DNA of 64,000 bases, from the NCBI RefSeq assembly GCF_018127965.1, contig NZ_CP072350.1, forward strand, positions 930,001 through 994,000, given 5' to 3'. Origin of the DNA: Prevotella melaninogenica. GTDB lineage: Bacteria > Bacteroidota > Bacteroidia > Bacteroidales > Bacteroidaceae. Shown here piece after piece: positions 56,480-64,000 of this stretch. The first letter of the stretch is position 1. Each line of letters begins with the position of its first letter. A program made the translations under genes and the position numbers. Under the pieces are notes generated by a model. It made no database searches and was not told the origin of the DNA. It worked only from the letters and a program-made list of their open reading frames with translations.

Positions 56480-57856
56480 TTATGAATTTAAGTTTTGATT
56501 GTTCACACTTTGTTTTTTCAACCGACGCATATAAGCTATCATAATGATAGCTGCAACTAATGATGCCAAGAAGTCACTTGAAGGCAATGATGCCCATACA
56601 CCATTTAAGTTGAAGAAATGTGGTAGGATAACAAGTAATGGAATTAAGAATAGTAATTGGCGAGAAAGAGATAAGAAAATGCTTATCTTTACTTTACCAA
56701 TACACTGAAAGAAGTTTGTTACAACCATCTGAAATCCCACGACAGGATACATCATCATGTTTATTTGAATAGCCTTAATTGCTTGGCGAATTAATTCTGG
56801 GTCCTTTGTGAACATACGTGCACAGTAATATGGAGCTAAATGAGCAATTAGCCAACCTGTAACCATTATCCCTGTTGCAGCAAAGATAGTAAGTTTCAAT
56901 ACACGCATAAGTCTATCAGTCTGCTGTGAACCATAGTTATATCCTGCTATAGGCTGCATACCTTGGTCTAATCCGATGACAAACATTACAAATATCATAG
57001 CCACACTATAAGCTATGCCGAATGCTCCAACAGCCATATCACCACCGTATCTGACAAGTTGATTATTCATAAAGATAACCACAATGCAAGCACAAACATT
57101 CATCAAGAATGGGGAAATACCAATAGAGATGATATTTTCTACCAAATGTCTTTTAAGGCGATAGATTCCACGCTTTAAATGTAAAATCTCATCTTTGTTA
57201 GTCAACTGCTTCATCTGCCAGCATAATGCCAATGCTTGAGATAAGACTGTGGCGAAAGCGGCACCACGAATTCCCCAGCCCCAGAGTCTGATAAAGATAA
57301 AGTCTAAGACTATATTCATCAAGACTGTGAAAATCGTAGCCATCATTGCCTGACGAGGTTTTGATGCAGCACGAAGTACAGCATTCATTCCAAAGTACAT
57401 GTGAGAGATGACATTTCCCGCCAAAATAACCTCCATAAAACTACGGGCATAGGGGATTGTAGCGTCACTTGCACCAAAGAATCGCAAGATTGGGTCAAGA
57501 AAGATAAGGCAGATAATACCAAATGCACTTCCTATAATCAAATTAAGCGTTACTGTATTACCGAGGATATTTTCTGCGGTTTCATAGTCACGCTGACCTA
57601 ACTTCACACTGATAGACGTAGATGCTCCTATTCCTACAGCTGCACCAAAGGCTGCACCAAGATTGATAAAAGGGAAAGTAATAGCTAAACCTGATATAGC
57701 CAATGGTCCTACAATCTGACCAATGAATATTCGGTCTACTATGTTATAGAGTGAGGCTGCTATCATCGCTATAATTGCTGGGAACGCATATTGTGCCAAC
57801 AATTTACCAACAGGTTTGGTACCTAACTCTAAAGTTGCATTCTTATTATCCATCAA
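56480..57856 (-). CDS. MATE family multidrug efflux transporter
   Basis: The protein has 458 residues with about 12 hydrophobic segments in two repeated halves, starting LGTKPVGKLLAQYAFPAIIAMIAASLYNIVDRIFIG. It exports cationic drugs, metabolites or lipid-linked precursors by H+ or Na+ antiport; substrate unknown. It is first gene of the MATE/cytidylate kinase-like/phosphoesterase operon, with a TACATTTG element 53 bp upstream (57909-57916). Confidence 0.93.
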   Translation of the reverse strand: MMDNKNATLELGTKPVGKLLAQYAFPAIIAMIAASLYNIVDRIFIGQIVGPLAISGLAITFPFINLGAAFGAAVGIGASTSISVKLGQRDYETAENILGNTVTLNLIIGSAFGIICLIFLDPILRFFGASDATIPYARSFMEVILAGNVISHMYFGMNAVLRAASKPRQAMMATIFTVLMNIVLDFIFIRLWGWGIRGAAFATVLSQALALCWQMKQLTNKDEILHLKRGIYRLKRHLVENIISIGISPFLMNVCACIVVIFMNNQLVRYGGDMAVGAFGIAYSVAMIFVMFVIGLDQGMQPIAGYNYGSQQTDRLMRVLKLTIFAATGIMVTGWLIAHLAPYYCARMFTKDPELIRQAIKAIQINMMMYPVVGFQMVVTNFFQCIGKVKISIFLSLSRQLLFLIPLLVILPHFFNLNGVWASLPSSDFLASLVAAIIMIAYMRRLKKQSVNNQNLNS

Positions 57857-57908
57857 AATTCTATTACTTGTCTACGAATGAATGGAATTCCTCCTTATAC
57901 TATGCTTG

Positions 57909-57916
57909 CAAATGTA
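57909..57916 (-). promoter_or_regulatory. -7 promoter element for the MATE operon
   Basis: The reverse strand reads TACATTTG (TAnnTTTG). Confidence 0.6.
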
Positions 57917-58269
57917 CAAAAAAAAAATGAGAAAACCTATTTGTAGCGTAATGAATTGTAGGTTTATAAAACCTATTATTGCTATTTTTTAGGGTCTTCA
58001 GTATTTTGGAGTGATAAAGTTTGCCACTTAAGGTTAGGTTTCTGACGAAATGTCACACGGAGAAAAGGAAAGAACGGAAGATTATTAAAACAAAGCAATG
58101 TAGTTATCAAGAATCTGTACGCTATACCTTCGTCGCTCTTTGTGCCGTCGGCACCTCCGTGACATTGCGTTTACCTCCGTCCCCTCCGTGACTCCGTGTG
58201 CCTATTATATAAGACTTTTAGTTTGTCACTCCATATTTCGGAAGAACCACAATTTATTCCTATGTCATT

Positions 58270-58455
58270 TATTTTGTAAACTATTTTCGTACAGTTCAAA
58301 ACCAATACATGCTCTTTTGGCTTCTAAAAGACGCCCAATTGGCTTGCAAAAGGTGCCCTTTAAGCCCCTTACTAACGCCCTTTTGACGTCCTATTAATCA
58401 TCTTTTCTCGTGCTACTTTATAACTAATTGATTCCCTGTTGGTTGCAGACTTGCT
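58270..58455 (+). repeat. ~180-bp phased-palindrome element, copy C
   Basis: Head TATTTTGTAAACTATTTTC (58270-58288); units 58305-58325, 58326-58347, 58348-58370, 58371-58391 and 58392-58413 (21, 22, 23, 21, 22 bp); cap ACTTTATAACTAATTGAT from 58415. Unit lengths equal those of copy B, and the unit at 58371-58391 differs from its counterpart in B at one position. Confidence 0.88.
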
Positions 58456-58737
58456 TCTTATATGTGTTTTTGCCGTTAGTTATAGAGGCTTTCTTTGAAA
58501 TTATGTAATGATTTTTCAATCTCTTGTCAGCAGATTTTCGATGTCTTAAAATGAGAAGTCTTCAATGACGGAGGGTGATTATAAGATAGATAGATGACTG
58601 TTTTAGCTATGCTTTTGTTTGATAAGTAACCTCGGTTCTTCCGTTAACGCAATACGAAAAGCGTCCACACATTTAACGGAAGGACTAAAAAAATGATTTC
58701 TTATCACGTGGATAAATAGACAAAAATGGTTTTAAGG

Positions 58738-58907
58738 CTGAATAAACAAGTTTATAATTTATAAAATACTTCAATCTAATTAGCTTTAATGATATCAATT
58801 AAATTACTCATAGATAGTTGTTTAATATATGAACTTATCCTTCAAAACAAGTAACTAAACTACTTGTAAACTCGCCAACTTGTCTACTTATAAACTTGTT
58901 TATTCAG
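58738..58907. repeat. 170-bp unit bounded by a perfect 20-bp inverted repeat, with 8-bp tandem array inside
   Basis: The 20 bases at 58738-58757 (CTGAATAAACAAGTTTATAA) are exactly inverted at 58888-58907, 130 bp apart. The right side contains five 8-bp units (ACTTGTAA, ACTCGCCA, ACTTGTCT, ACTTATAA, ACTTGTTT; 58862-58901). The unit ends 11 bp before the pyrI stop codon and may serve as its terminator structure. Confidence 0.75.
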
Positions 58908-58918
58908 TAACTGGCAGA

Positions 58919-59374
58919 CTATACCAGTTCAACCTTCTCCATTTCCTGCTCTTTGTCGCAGTAATGACATTTAAGAATACCATGTTCCTTGTCGACAACA
59001 TGGAAGATAGTGTCCATAGGTTCATTATTAGTGATACACTTTGGATTATTGCATCTTACAATGCTCCGAAGCTCATCCGGTGTCACAACCTTCTTCTTCT
59101 CTACCACTTCATAGTCATTAATGATGTTCAACACCACGTTCGGTGCCACGACCGACAAACGAGAAATTTCATCATCGGTAAAGAACTTATCGCTCACCTT
59201 GATGATTCCCTTTGTGCCTACCATCTTCGATGAGAAGTTGAAACCAATAGTGACAGGTGTGGAGAGCTTCTGGAGCTGTAATAGGTTCACAACCTGAAAA
59301 GTCTTCTCTGCTGGAATATGATCTATAACGGTGCCGCTCTCAATAGCAGCTACCAGACGTTCTTTCTTTGACAT
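58919..59374 (-). CDS. pyrI: Aspartate carbamoyltransferase regulatory subunit
   Basis: The protein has 151 residues. The N-terminal nucleotide-binding domain ([24 protein letters not shown]) and the C-terminal zinc domain with four Cys (CNNPKC and CHYC) are both intact. It binds the catalytic PyrB trimer and carries ATP/CTP regulation of pyrimidine synthesis. It is separated from pyrB by two lipoprotein genes, which is unusual, since pyrBI are normally adjacent. Confidence 0.95.
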   Translation of the reverse strand: MSKKERLVAAIESGTVIDHIPAEKTFQVVNLLQLQKLSTPVTIGFNFSSKMVGTKGIIKVSDKFFTDDEISRLSVVAPNVVLNIINDYEVVEKKKVVTPDELRSIVRCNNPKCITNNEPMDTIFHVVDKEHGILKCHYCDKEQEMEKVELV

Positions 59375-59476
59375 AATGATATGAGCCTCACTCCGTCTCC
59401 TTGATATGAAGGAATGCCTGACAGGGTATTTGTGGGCAGTTTTCTTTGTTCACTCATAGGCATTATGAGTCTATTT

Positions 59477-59902
59477 CTATTTTTCTTGGGTGATTTCTAC
59501 TCTATCTACGACATCATCTGCTCTTAACCAAAAGTTTACTTTACGTTTTTTACCTGTGGTGTTAGGCTCGATGGTAATCGTGAGTGTGTTGCCTGTTAAT
59601 TCTGCAGTGTACCATCTTCCCACCATACCGGTGCTGATAACCTTATTCCCATATTGTGCTGCAGATTCTTCAACAGCCATATTTGCAAATCGCAGAGTTT
59701 GGTAGTCAGCGCATACTAACTTATAGGTACCTCCTTCAGCAGGAACTGTTATGTTTCTTGGATCACCTGTATAGTCTGTAGTCCACTTAAAAGTCGCTCT
59801 GTGGAGTTCATCAACTGTATCCTTGCTACAGCTGAATAGGGTGGACAAAAGAACCAGTAACAATGCTGCAGATGTTATATTCTTAAGTTTATTCATGCTC
59901 AT
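59477..59902 (-). CDS. Small lipoprotein with BACON-like beta domain (paralogue 1)
   Basis: The protein has 141 residues. The signal peptide ends in a lipobox (STLFSC, Cys25). The rest is one beta domain with EGGTYKLVCADY near the start and RADDVVDRVEITQ at the end; the EGG start and ITQ end recall BACON/Ig-like domains of Bacteroidetes. It is a paralogue of the neighbouring gene at 59944, sharing AEGGTY, PNTTGK-RK and the final TQ-K. It sits between pyrB and pyrI. Its function is unknown, possibly binding at the cell surface. Confidence 0.75.
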   Translation of the reverse strand: MSMNKLKNITSAALLLVLLSTLFSCSKDTVDELHRATFKWTTDYTGDPRNITVPAEGGTYKLVCADYQTLRFANMAVEESAAQYGNKVISTGMVGRWYTAELTGNTLTITIEPNTTGKKRKVNFWLRADDVVDRVEITQEK

Positions 59903-59943
59903 TAAATGGATATAGTTATTTAGATATTATGAGTATATTGCAT

Positions 59944-60360
59944 TTATTTCTGTGTTACTTCTACATGATCGAATACATCGCCAGCCGTCACAACGATAGA
60001 TAGTTTGCGTTCTTTACCTGTTGTGTTGGGGAGAAGAGTAATATAAAAAGTATTCTCTTTCGCTAACACATCGTACCAATCATATTTAATATGACGAAAA
60101 TCTTGCTCTTTACTTGAACCAAAGATGGTTGTGTCTTGAGATGTAACGTTATCAATCCATGGTCCCCCATAGTTGGTACATTTTAATTGATAAGTTCCAC
60201 CTTCTGCTGTAGCAGTAATCTTTCTTGGGTTTCCAGGTCGGTCTGATGTCCACTTCATAGGAGTCCAACGACCATCTTCAGAGTTTAGTTCGCAGCTGAA
60301 TAGGGTGGACAAAACTATCAGTAGCAAAGCGGCAAACGTACTCTTTTTTAATTTACTCAT
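59944..60360 (-). CDS. Small lipoprotein with BACON-like beta domain (paralogue 2)
   Basis: The protein has 138 residues. It has the same plan as its neighbour: lipobox STLFSC (Cys23), AEGGTYQLKCTNY, PNTTGKERK and a closing VFDHVEVTQK. The middle sections differ strongly, so the duplication is old or the variable part is under diversifying change. It lies 22 bp after the pyrB stop and 41 bp before paralogue 1. Confidence 0.75.
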   Translation of the reverse strand: MSKLKKSTFAALLLIVLSTLFSCELNSEDGRWTPMKWTSDRPGNPRKITATAEGGTYQLKCTNYGGPWIDNVTSQDTTIFGSSKEQDFRHIKYDWYDVLAKENTFYITLLPNTTGKERKLSIVVTAGDVFDHVEVTQK

Positions 60361-60382
60361 GTTCGTAAAATTGAAAAGGTTA

Positions 60383-61330
60383 TTATTCTAAAATTGTCTT
60401 ATCGTTCTTCACCTCTTCCATAGATATACCAAGACAATGACAGAAGATTGCCTCACGCGCAAAAAGACCATTACGAGCCTGTTCTATATAGTAAGCATGT
60501 GAACTATCATCAACATCGTATGCAATCTCATTCACACGTGGAAGCGGATGAAGAATCTTCATATTCGGACGAGCCAATGAGAGCATATCACGACGAAGAA
60601 TATAAACATTCTTTACACGTTCATATTCCATTAAATCAGAGAAGCGTTCTTTCTGTACGCGTGTCATATAGATAATATCTGCGTTAGCAATCACTTCTGG
60701 AGTGAAATCCTCATGCTCTTCGAAGTGGATGTTATGCTCACGACAATACACCTTATACTCCTCTGGCATAGCGAGTTCCTTTGGTGCAATAAAGTGAAAG
60801 GTTGGGTTGAAATGACGCATGGCCATAAGAAGAGAATGAACGGTTCTACCGTATTTAAGATCGCCTACAAGATAGATGTTTAGATTCTCCAGTGTTCCTT
60901 GTGTCTGATTAATTGTATAAAGGTCGAGCAAGCATTGTGAAGGATGTTGATGTGCTCCGTCGCCAGCATTAATGATAGGCACTGGAGCCACTTCAGAAGC
61001 ATATTGTGCTGCACCTTCTATGTAATGTCGCATAACAATTGCATCGGCATAATTAGAGACCATGAGGATGGTGTCTTTAAGTGTTTCGCCCTTGCTGACA
61101 CTTGAAACCTTTGCATCGGTAAAGCCAATAACACGTGCACCGAGTCGGTTAGCTGCTGTTTCAAAACTAAGTCGGGTACGTGTAGAAGGCTCATAGAAGA
61201 GTGTTGCGATAACCTTACCTTTGAGTAGTTCTCGGTTTGGATGTTTCTCAAACTCTTGAGCCATTTCTATAAGGTAGAGTAGTTGCTCACGGTCTAACCC
61301 TTGGATATTCACAAAGTTATGCTTTTCCAT
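60383..61330 (-). CDS. pyrB: Aspartate carbamoyltransferase catalytic subunit
   Basis: The protein has 315 residues. The carbamoyl phosphate-binding motif [13 protein letters not shown] is intact, as are [11 protein letters not shown] and the C-terminal HPLPRVNEI. It catalyses the committed step of pyrimidine synthesis with PyrI as regulatory partner. A near-consensus -7 box (TACCTTTA, at 61365-61372) lies upstream on the minus strand. Confidence 0.96.
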   Translation of the reverse strand: MEKHNFVNIQGLDREQLLYLIEMAQEFEKHPNRELLKGKVIATLFYEPSTRTRLSFETAANRLGARVIGFTDAKVSSVSKGETLKDTILMVSNYADAIVMRHYIEGAAQYASEVAPVPIINAGDGAHQHPSQCLLDLYTINQTQGTLENLNIYLVGDLKYGRTVHSLLMAMRHFNPTFHFIAPKELAMPEEYKVYCREHNIHFEEHEDFTPEVIANADIIYMTRVQKERFSDLMEYERVKNVYILRRDMLSLARPNMKILHPLPRVNEIAYDVDDSSHAYYIEQARNGLFAREAIFCHCLGISMEEVKNDKTILE

Positions 61331-61466
61331 ATTTGTTTTGTGATGTTTTAGTTCTTTTCTGTTGGTAAAGGTACATTATTATTTTCTAATCAACGAACTA
61401 TAGAAAGGGAAATATCCACCTATAACAAAAAATATCTATTTATTTTGCTTATCCATTGATTTACAT

Positions 61467-61474
61467 TATCTTTG
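61467..61474 (+). promoter_or_regulatory. -7 promoter element for the class A PBP gene
   Basis: TATCTTTG matches TAnnTTTG; it decides the start, because the TTG inside it (61472) would be an upstream in-frame initiation codon but is part of the promoter. Confidence 0.7.
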
Positions 61475-61492
61475 CATAATATTTTCACAATT

Positions 61493-63796
61493 ATGAGAAG
61501 ACACTTTGTACATTTCCTCTGGGGGTCACTTCTTGCCATCTTGGGCTTGGTCTTCGTATTCTTCATATCTGTATGGAACGGATGGGTAGGGTACATGCCT
61601 AATATGGATGAATTGTCTAACCCTATAGATAAGTTTGCTTCGCAAGTCTATTCTTCAGACCAGCAACTTATCGGTACTTGGAACGCGGATAACAATAATC
61701 GTGTGGCAATCGACTATAATGGTCTGTCGCCACACCTTGTTCATGCCCTTGTTGCGACAGAAGATGAGCGCTTCTATGAACATTCAGGTGTTGACTTTAT
61801 AGCCCTTGGACGTGCTGTCGTAAAGCGTGGTGTGATGGGACAGACAAGTGCTGGAGGTGGTTCTACAATCACACAGCAGCTTGCTAAACAGCTTTTCTCT
61901 GAGAAAGCACACAGCACAGTAGAACGTCTTTTGCAGAAGCCTATTGAGTGGATTATTGCAGTGAAGTTGGAACGTTACTTCACGAAGGAAGAGATACTTG
62001 CTATGTATTTCAATTATTTTGACTTCCTTCATAATGCTGTTGGTATCAAGCGAGCTGCTAATGTCTATTTCAATAAAGAACCACGTAAGTTGACGGTGAC
62101 TGAGTCTGCTATGTTAGTAGGACTTTGCAAGAACCCTTCAATGTTTAATCCTCTTCGTCATCCAGAGCGTTGTTTGCAACGTCGCAACGTTGTTTTAATG
62201 CAGATGGTTAAGTCTGGCTATGTAACGAAGGATGAATATAAAGAATTGTCACAGCGTCCTTTAGGACTTCATTTTACGAAGTCAAAGCCAGTGAGTGGTG
62301 CAGGTGATTATTTCCAAGCATTCCTTCGTCAATACATGATGGCAAAGAAACCGGAGCGTGAGAATTATCAGTCATGGCAGAATCGTCAGTTTGTTCTTGA
62401 TTCTATTGCCTGGGAGCAGGATCCACTTTATGGCTGGTGTAATAAGAATACGAAGCGTAATGGTGAGCCTTATAATGTGAATACTGATGGTTTACGTATC
62501 TACACGACCATTGATACACGTATGCAGCAGTATGCTGAAGAGTCTGTGCGCAAGCATGTAGGTGGATACTTACAGTCACAGTTCAATCAGGCTATGCGTT
62601 ACAAGAAGAATGCGCCGTTCTCATCTAATATATCACGTCGTACGATTAAAGAGATATTGAATCGCTCCTGTCGCCAGACACTACGCTATCAGCGTTTGAA
62701 AGAGCAGGGGGCTACCCCTGATGAGATTAGACGCAGTTTCCGTACACCACATGAGATGACGCTTTTTACATACCATGGTGACATTGATACGGTGATGACG
62801 CCAATCGATTCAATACGTTACTATAAGTCATTCCTCCGTTCAGCCTTTGTTAGTATGGACCCACATACGGGCGCTGTTAAGGCTTATGTTGGTGGTATTG
62901 ATTATCAACATTTCAAGTATGATGTGGTGATGGGTGGTCGTCGTCAAGTTGGTTCAACTATAAAACCATTCCTTTATGCACTTGCAATGCAGAATGGTAT
63001 GACCCCTTGTACACTTGCTCCAAACGTACAGCGTACTTATGGTGGATGGACACCTCGCAATGGTTCACATGCTCGTTATGGTCAAGAGGTTCCTTTGCGC
63101 TGGGCTTTACAACAGTCTAACAACTGGATTTCAGCGTATTTGATTAACCTCCTCGGTCCGTCTCAGTTCGTAAACATTCTACATGACTTTGGATTGAACA
63201 ATCCTGATATTGATAAGAATACAAGTCCAGTGTTATGTCTTGGACCTTGTGAGGCTTCTGTTGGTGAGATGGCAAGTGCCTATACAACGTTTGCTAATGG
63301 TGGTATTCGTTGTGCTCCACTCTTTGTAACAAAGATTGAAGACAGCCATGGTAACGTCATTGCTAAGTTCCAACCATTGATGACAGAAGTTATTTCAGAG
63401 GTAAGTTCTTATCAGATGATTGATATGTTGCGTGCCGTTATTCAAGGTGGTACAGGTAGTCGTTTGCGTTACGCTTACCATCTTACAGCTGATATTGGTG
63501 GAAAGACGGGTACAACAAACAATAACTCGGATGGTTGGTTTATGGGTATTACACCAGAACTTGTCAGTGGTTGCTGGGTTGGTGGTGAAGACCGTGATAT
63601 CCACTTCGACCATACATCAATAGGTCAAGGTGCTACAACTGCCTTGCCTGTATGGGCTTACTTTATGCAGCGTGTCTATGCTGACAAGCGATTAGGATAT
63701 AATCAAAGCACAAAGTTTGCTATTCCAGCTAAGTTTAATCCTTGTGAGACGGCTGACACTATCAATGTTAATGGTATACAAGAAGAGTACTTCTAA
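61493..63796 (+). CDS. Class A penicillin-binding protein (transglycosylase/transpeptidase)
   Basis: This bifunctional peptidoglycan polymerase has 767 residues from ATG 61493. The N-terminal membrane anchor is followed by the GT51 domain with ATEDERFYEHSGVD and GGSTITQQLAKQLF. The transpeptidase domain has the SxxK motif in GSTIKPFLYA, the SxN motif as SNNW and the KTGTT motif. Length and domain order fit PBP1A. It acts in the periplasm, anchored to the inner membrane. It has its own promoter, and a terminator lies 39 bp after the stop. Confidence 0.96.
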   Translation: MRRHFVHFLWGSLLAILGLVFVFFISVWNGWVGYMPNMDELSNPIDKFASQVYSSDQQLIGTWNADNNNRVAIDYNGLSPHLVHALVATEDERFYEHSGVDFIALGRAVVKRGVMGQTSAGGGSTITQQLAKQLFSEKAHSTVERLLQKPIEWIIAVKLERYFTKEEILAMYFNYFDFLHNAVGIKRAANVYFNKEPRKLTVTESAMLVGLCKNPSMFNPLRHPERCLQRRNVVLMQMVKSGYVTKDEYKELSQRPLGLHFTKSKPVSGAGDYFQAFLRQYMMAKKPERENYQSWQNRQFVLDSIAWEQDPLYGWCNKNTKRNGEPYNVNTDGLRIYTTIDTRMQQYAEESVRKHVGGYLQSQFNQAMRYKKNAPFSSNISRRTIKEILNRSCRQTLRYQRLKEQGATPDEIRRSFRTPHEMTLFTYHGDIDTVMTPIDSIRYYKSFLRSAFVSMDPHTGAVKAYVGGIDYQHFKYDVVMGGRRQVGSTIKPFLYALAMQNGMTPCTLAPNVQRTYGGWTPRNGSHARYGQEVPLRWALQQSNNWISAYLINLLGPSQFVNILHDFGLNNPDIDKNTSPVLCLGPCEASVGEMASAYTTFANGGIRCAPLFVTKIEDSHGNVIAKFQPLMTEVISEVSSYQMIDMLRAVIQGGTGSRLRYAYHLTADIGGKTGTTNNNSDGWFMGITPELVSGCWVGGEDRDIHFDHTSIGQGATTALPVWAYFMQRVYADKRLGYNQSTKFAIPAKFNPCETADTINVNGIQEEYF

Positions 63797-63834
63797 ACGA
63801 TAATATTTATCTTTAGATGTTGATAGATATAATA

Positions 63835-63871
63835 GAAAACAGGGACACCCGATGAGGTGTCCCTATTTTCT
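63835..63871 (+). terminator. Intrinsic terminator after the class A PBP gene
   Basis: GAAAACAGGGACACC and GGTGTCCCTATTTTC form a 14-15 bp stem (one mismatch) around a 6-base loop. Confidence 0.9.
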
Positions 63872-63981
63872 TATGCCTGTTGTGAATCATACCAAATCAA
63901 TAAAGATACTTTCTTATAACTTCTAACAATAAGTTCTTACTTATTTATTTATAGATGATAGGGTGTTTAACACTTATTACA

Positions 63982-64000
63982 ATTGGTGCTAAGCCTCCGC
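63982..64000. repeat. Palindromic repeat, ATTGGTG family copy 3 (cut by window end)
   Basis: ATTGGTGCTAAGCCTCCGC matches 2397-2415 at 17 of 19 positions; the continuation lies outside the window. Confidence 0.55.

Larger units (their letters stand above)
57857..58918. other. 1.06-kb gene-free, repeat-rich spacer between the MATE gene and pyrI
   Basis: In order, the spacer contains the MATE promoter element (57909-57916), repeated CTCCGTG words (about 58150-58200), repeat element copy C (58270-58455), and a CTTCCGTTAA/TTAACGGAAG inverted pair (58638-58683). It ends with a 170-bp inverted-repeat unit (58738-58907). ORFs here are short and not credible. Confidence 0.7.

Noticed and set aside
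58140..58397. 85-residue ORF in the repeat-rich spacer
   Set aside because: It runs through the CTCCGTG words and repeat element copy C, and its composition is not coding-like.
61472..61474. TTG as start of the class A PBP gene
   Set aside because: It lies inside the TATCTTTG promoter element; ATG at 61493 directly precedes the membrane anchor.
1..64000. tRNA, rRNA, tmRNA or known riboswitch
   Set aside because: Read-through of the spacers showed no cloverleaf, rRNA segment or recognised riboswitch core; this was by eye, so a covariance-model scan could still find a small RNA.

Overview
The window looks like a chromosomal segment from a Prevotella-type member of the Bacteroidales. Evidence for this is the low GC content, the TAnnTTTG -7 promoter elements, and the absence of clear Shine-Dalgarno sites. 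The families present also fit: DUF4270, DUF4491 and DUF6850-like proteins, PPi-dependent phosphofructokinase, the HECLGH-type dipeptidyl peptidase III, and a methylmalonyl-CoA decarboxylase-type cluster. About 51 protein genes are supported. No tRNA, rRNA, CRISPR array, transposase or prophage was seen. The species call is inference.

Layout. 0-10.8 kb: outer-membrane barrel, DUF4491, phosphohexomutase, an orphan Imm40-like immunity gene, clpC, and a short-form starch synthase/DUF4270/43-aa operon. 11-17.5 kb: panCD, a biotin-dependent carboxyltransferase cluster, and a YgiQ radical SAM gene. 17.7-28.3 kb: a TAATG-coupled envelope operon (90-aa protein, acyltransferase, amidase with an inserted golvesin-like domain, 109-aa protein), pfp, GH25 lysozyme, prmA, a Tyr/Gly-rich exported protein and a FadL-type porin. 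28.7-34.5 kb: yaaA, prolyl oligopeptidase and the GDP-fucose genes fcl and gmd. 35-42.5 kb: hcp, a short AraC-type regulator, DPP III and malic enzyme. 42.6-48.1 kb: TetR, an SGNH hydrolase plus MBOAT O-acylation pair, and YihY/BrkB. 48.7-57.9 kb: a long minus-strand run with GH125, a dTDP-3-amino-sugar pathway (DegT aminotransferase, GNAT, FdtA, RmlB) with purT embedded, then a phosphoesterase, a cytidylate-kinase-like protein and a MATE pump. 58.9-63.8 kb: pyrB and pyrI separated by two paralogous lipoprotein genes, then a class A penicillin-binding protein.

How the genes work together. Much of the window serves the envelope: nucleotide-sugar synthesis (gmd/fcl, rmlB/fdtA/DegT), O-acylation, peptidoglycan synthesis and turnover, and outer-membrane proteins. 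The rest is central metabolism and redox defence.

The most unusual structure is intergenic. Six copies of an oriented element about 180 bp long lie 6-13 kb apart. Each has a TTTGTAA-type head, four or five degenerate units of 21-23 bp built on a ~15-bp dyad, and a TTATAAC...TTGAT-type cap. A seventh, sequence-distinct array of CATG-centred palindromes has the same 21-22 bp spacing. Other spacers hold 8-bp and 9-bp degenerate tandem arrays and a perfect 20-bp inverted repeat.

Four genes (ygiQ 5' end, SGNH hydrolase, yihY, DegT aminotransferase) each look one base short in a homopolymer. This suggests either assembly undercalls or, for the G8 tract, phase variation.
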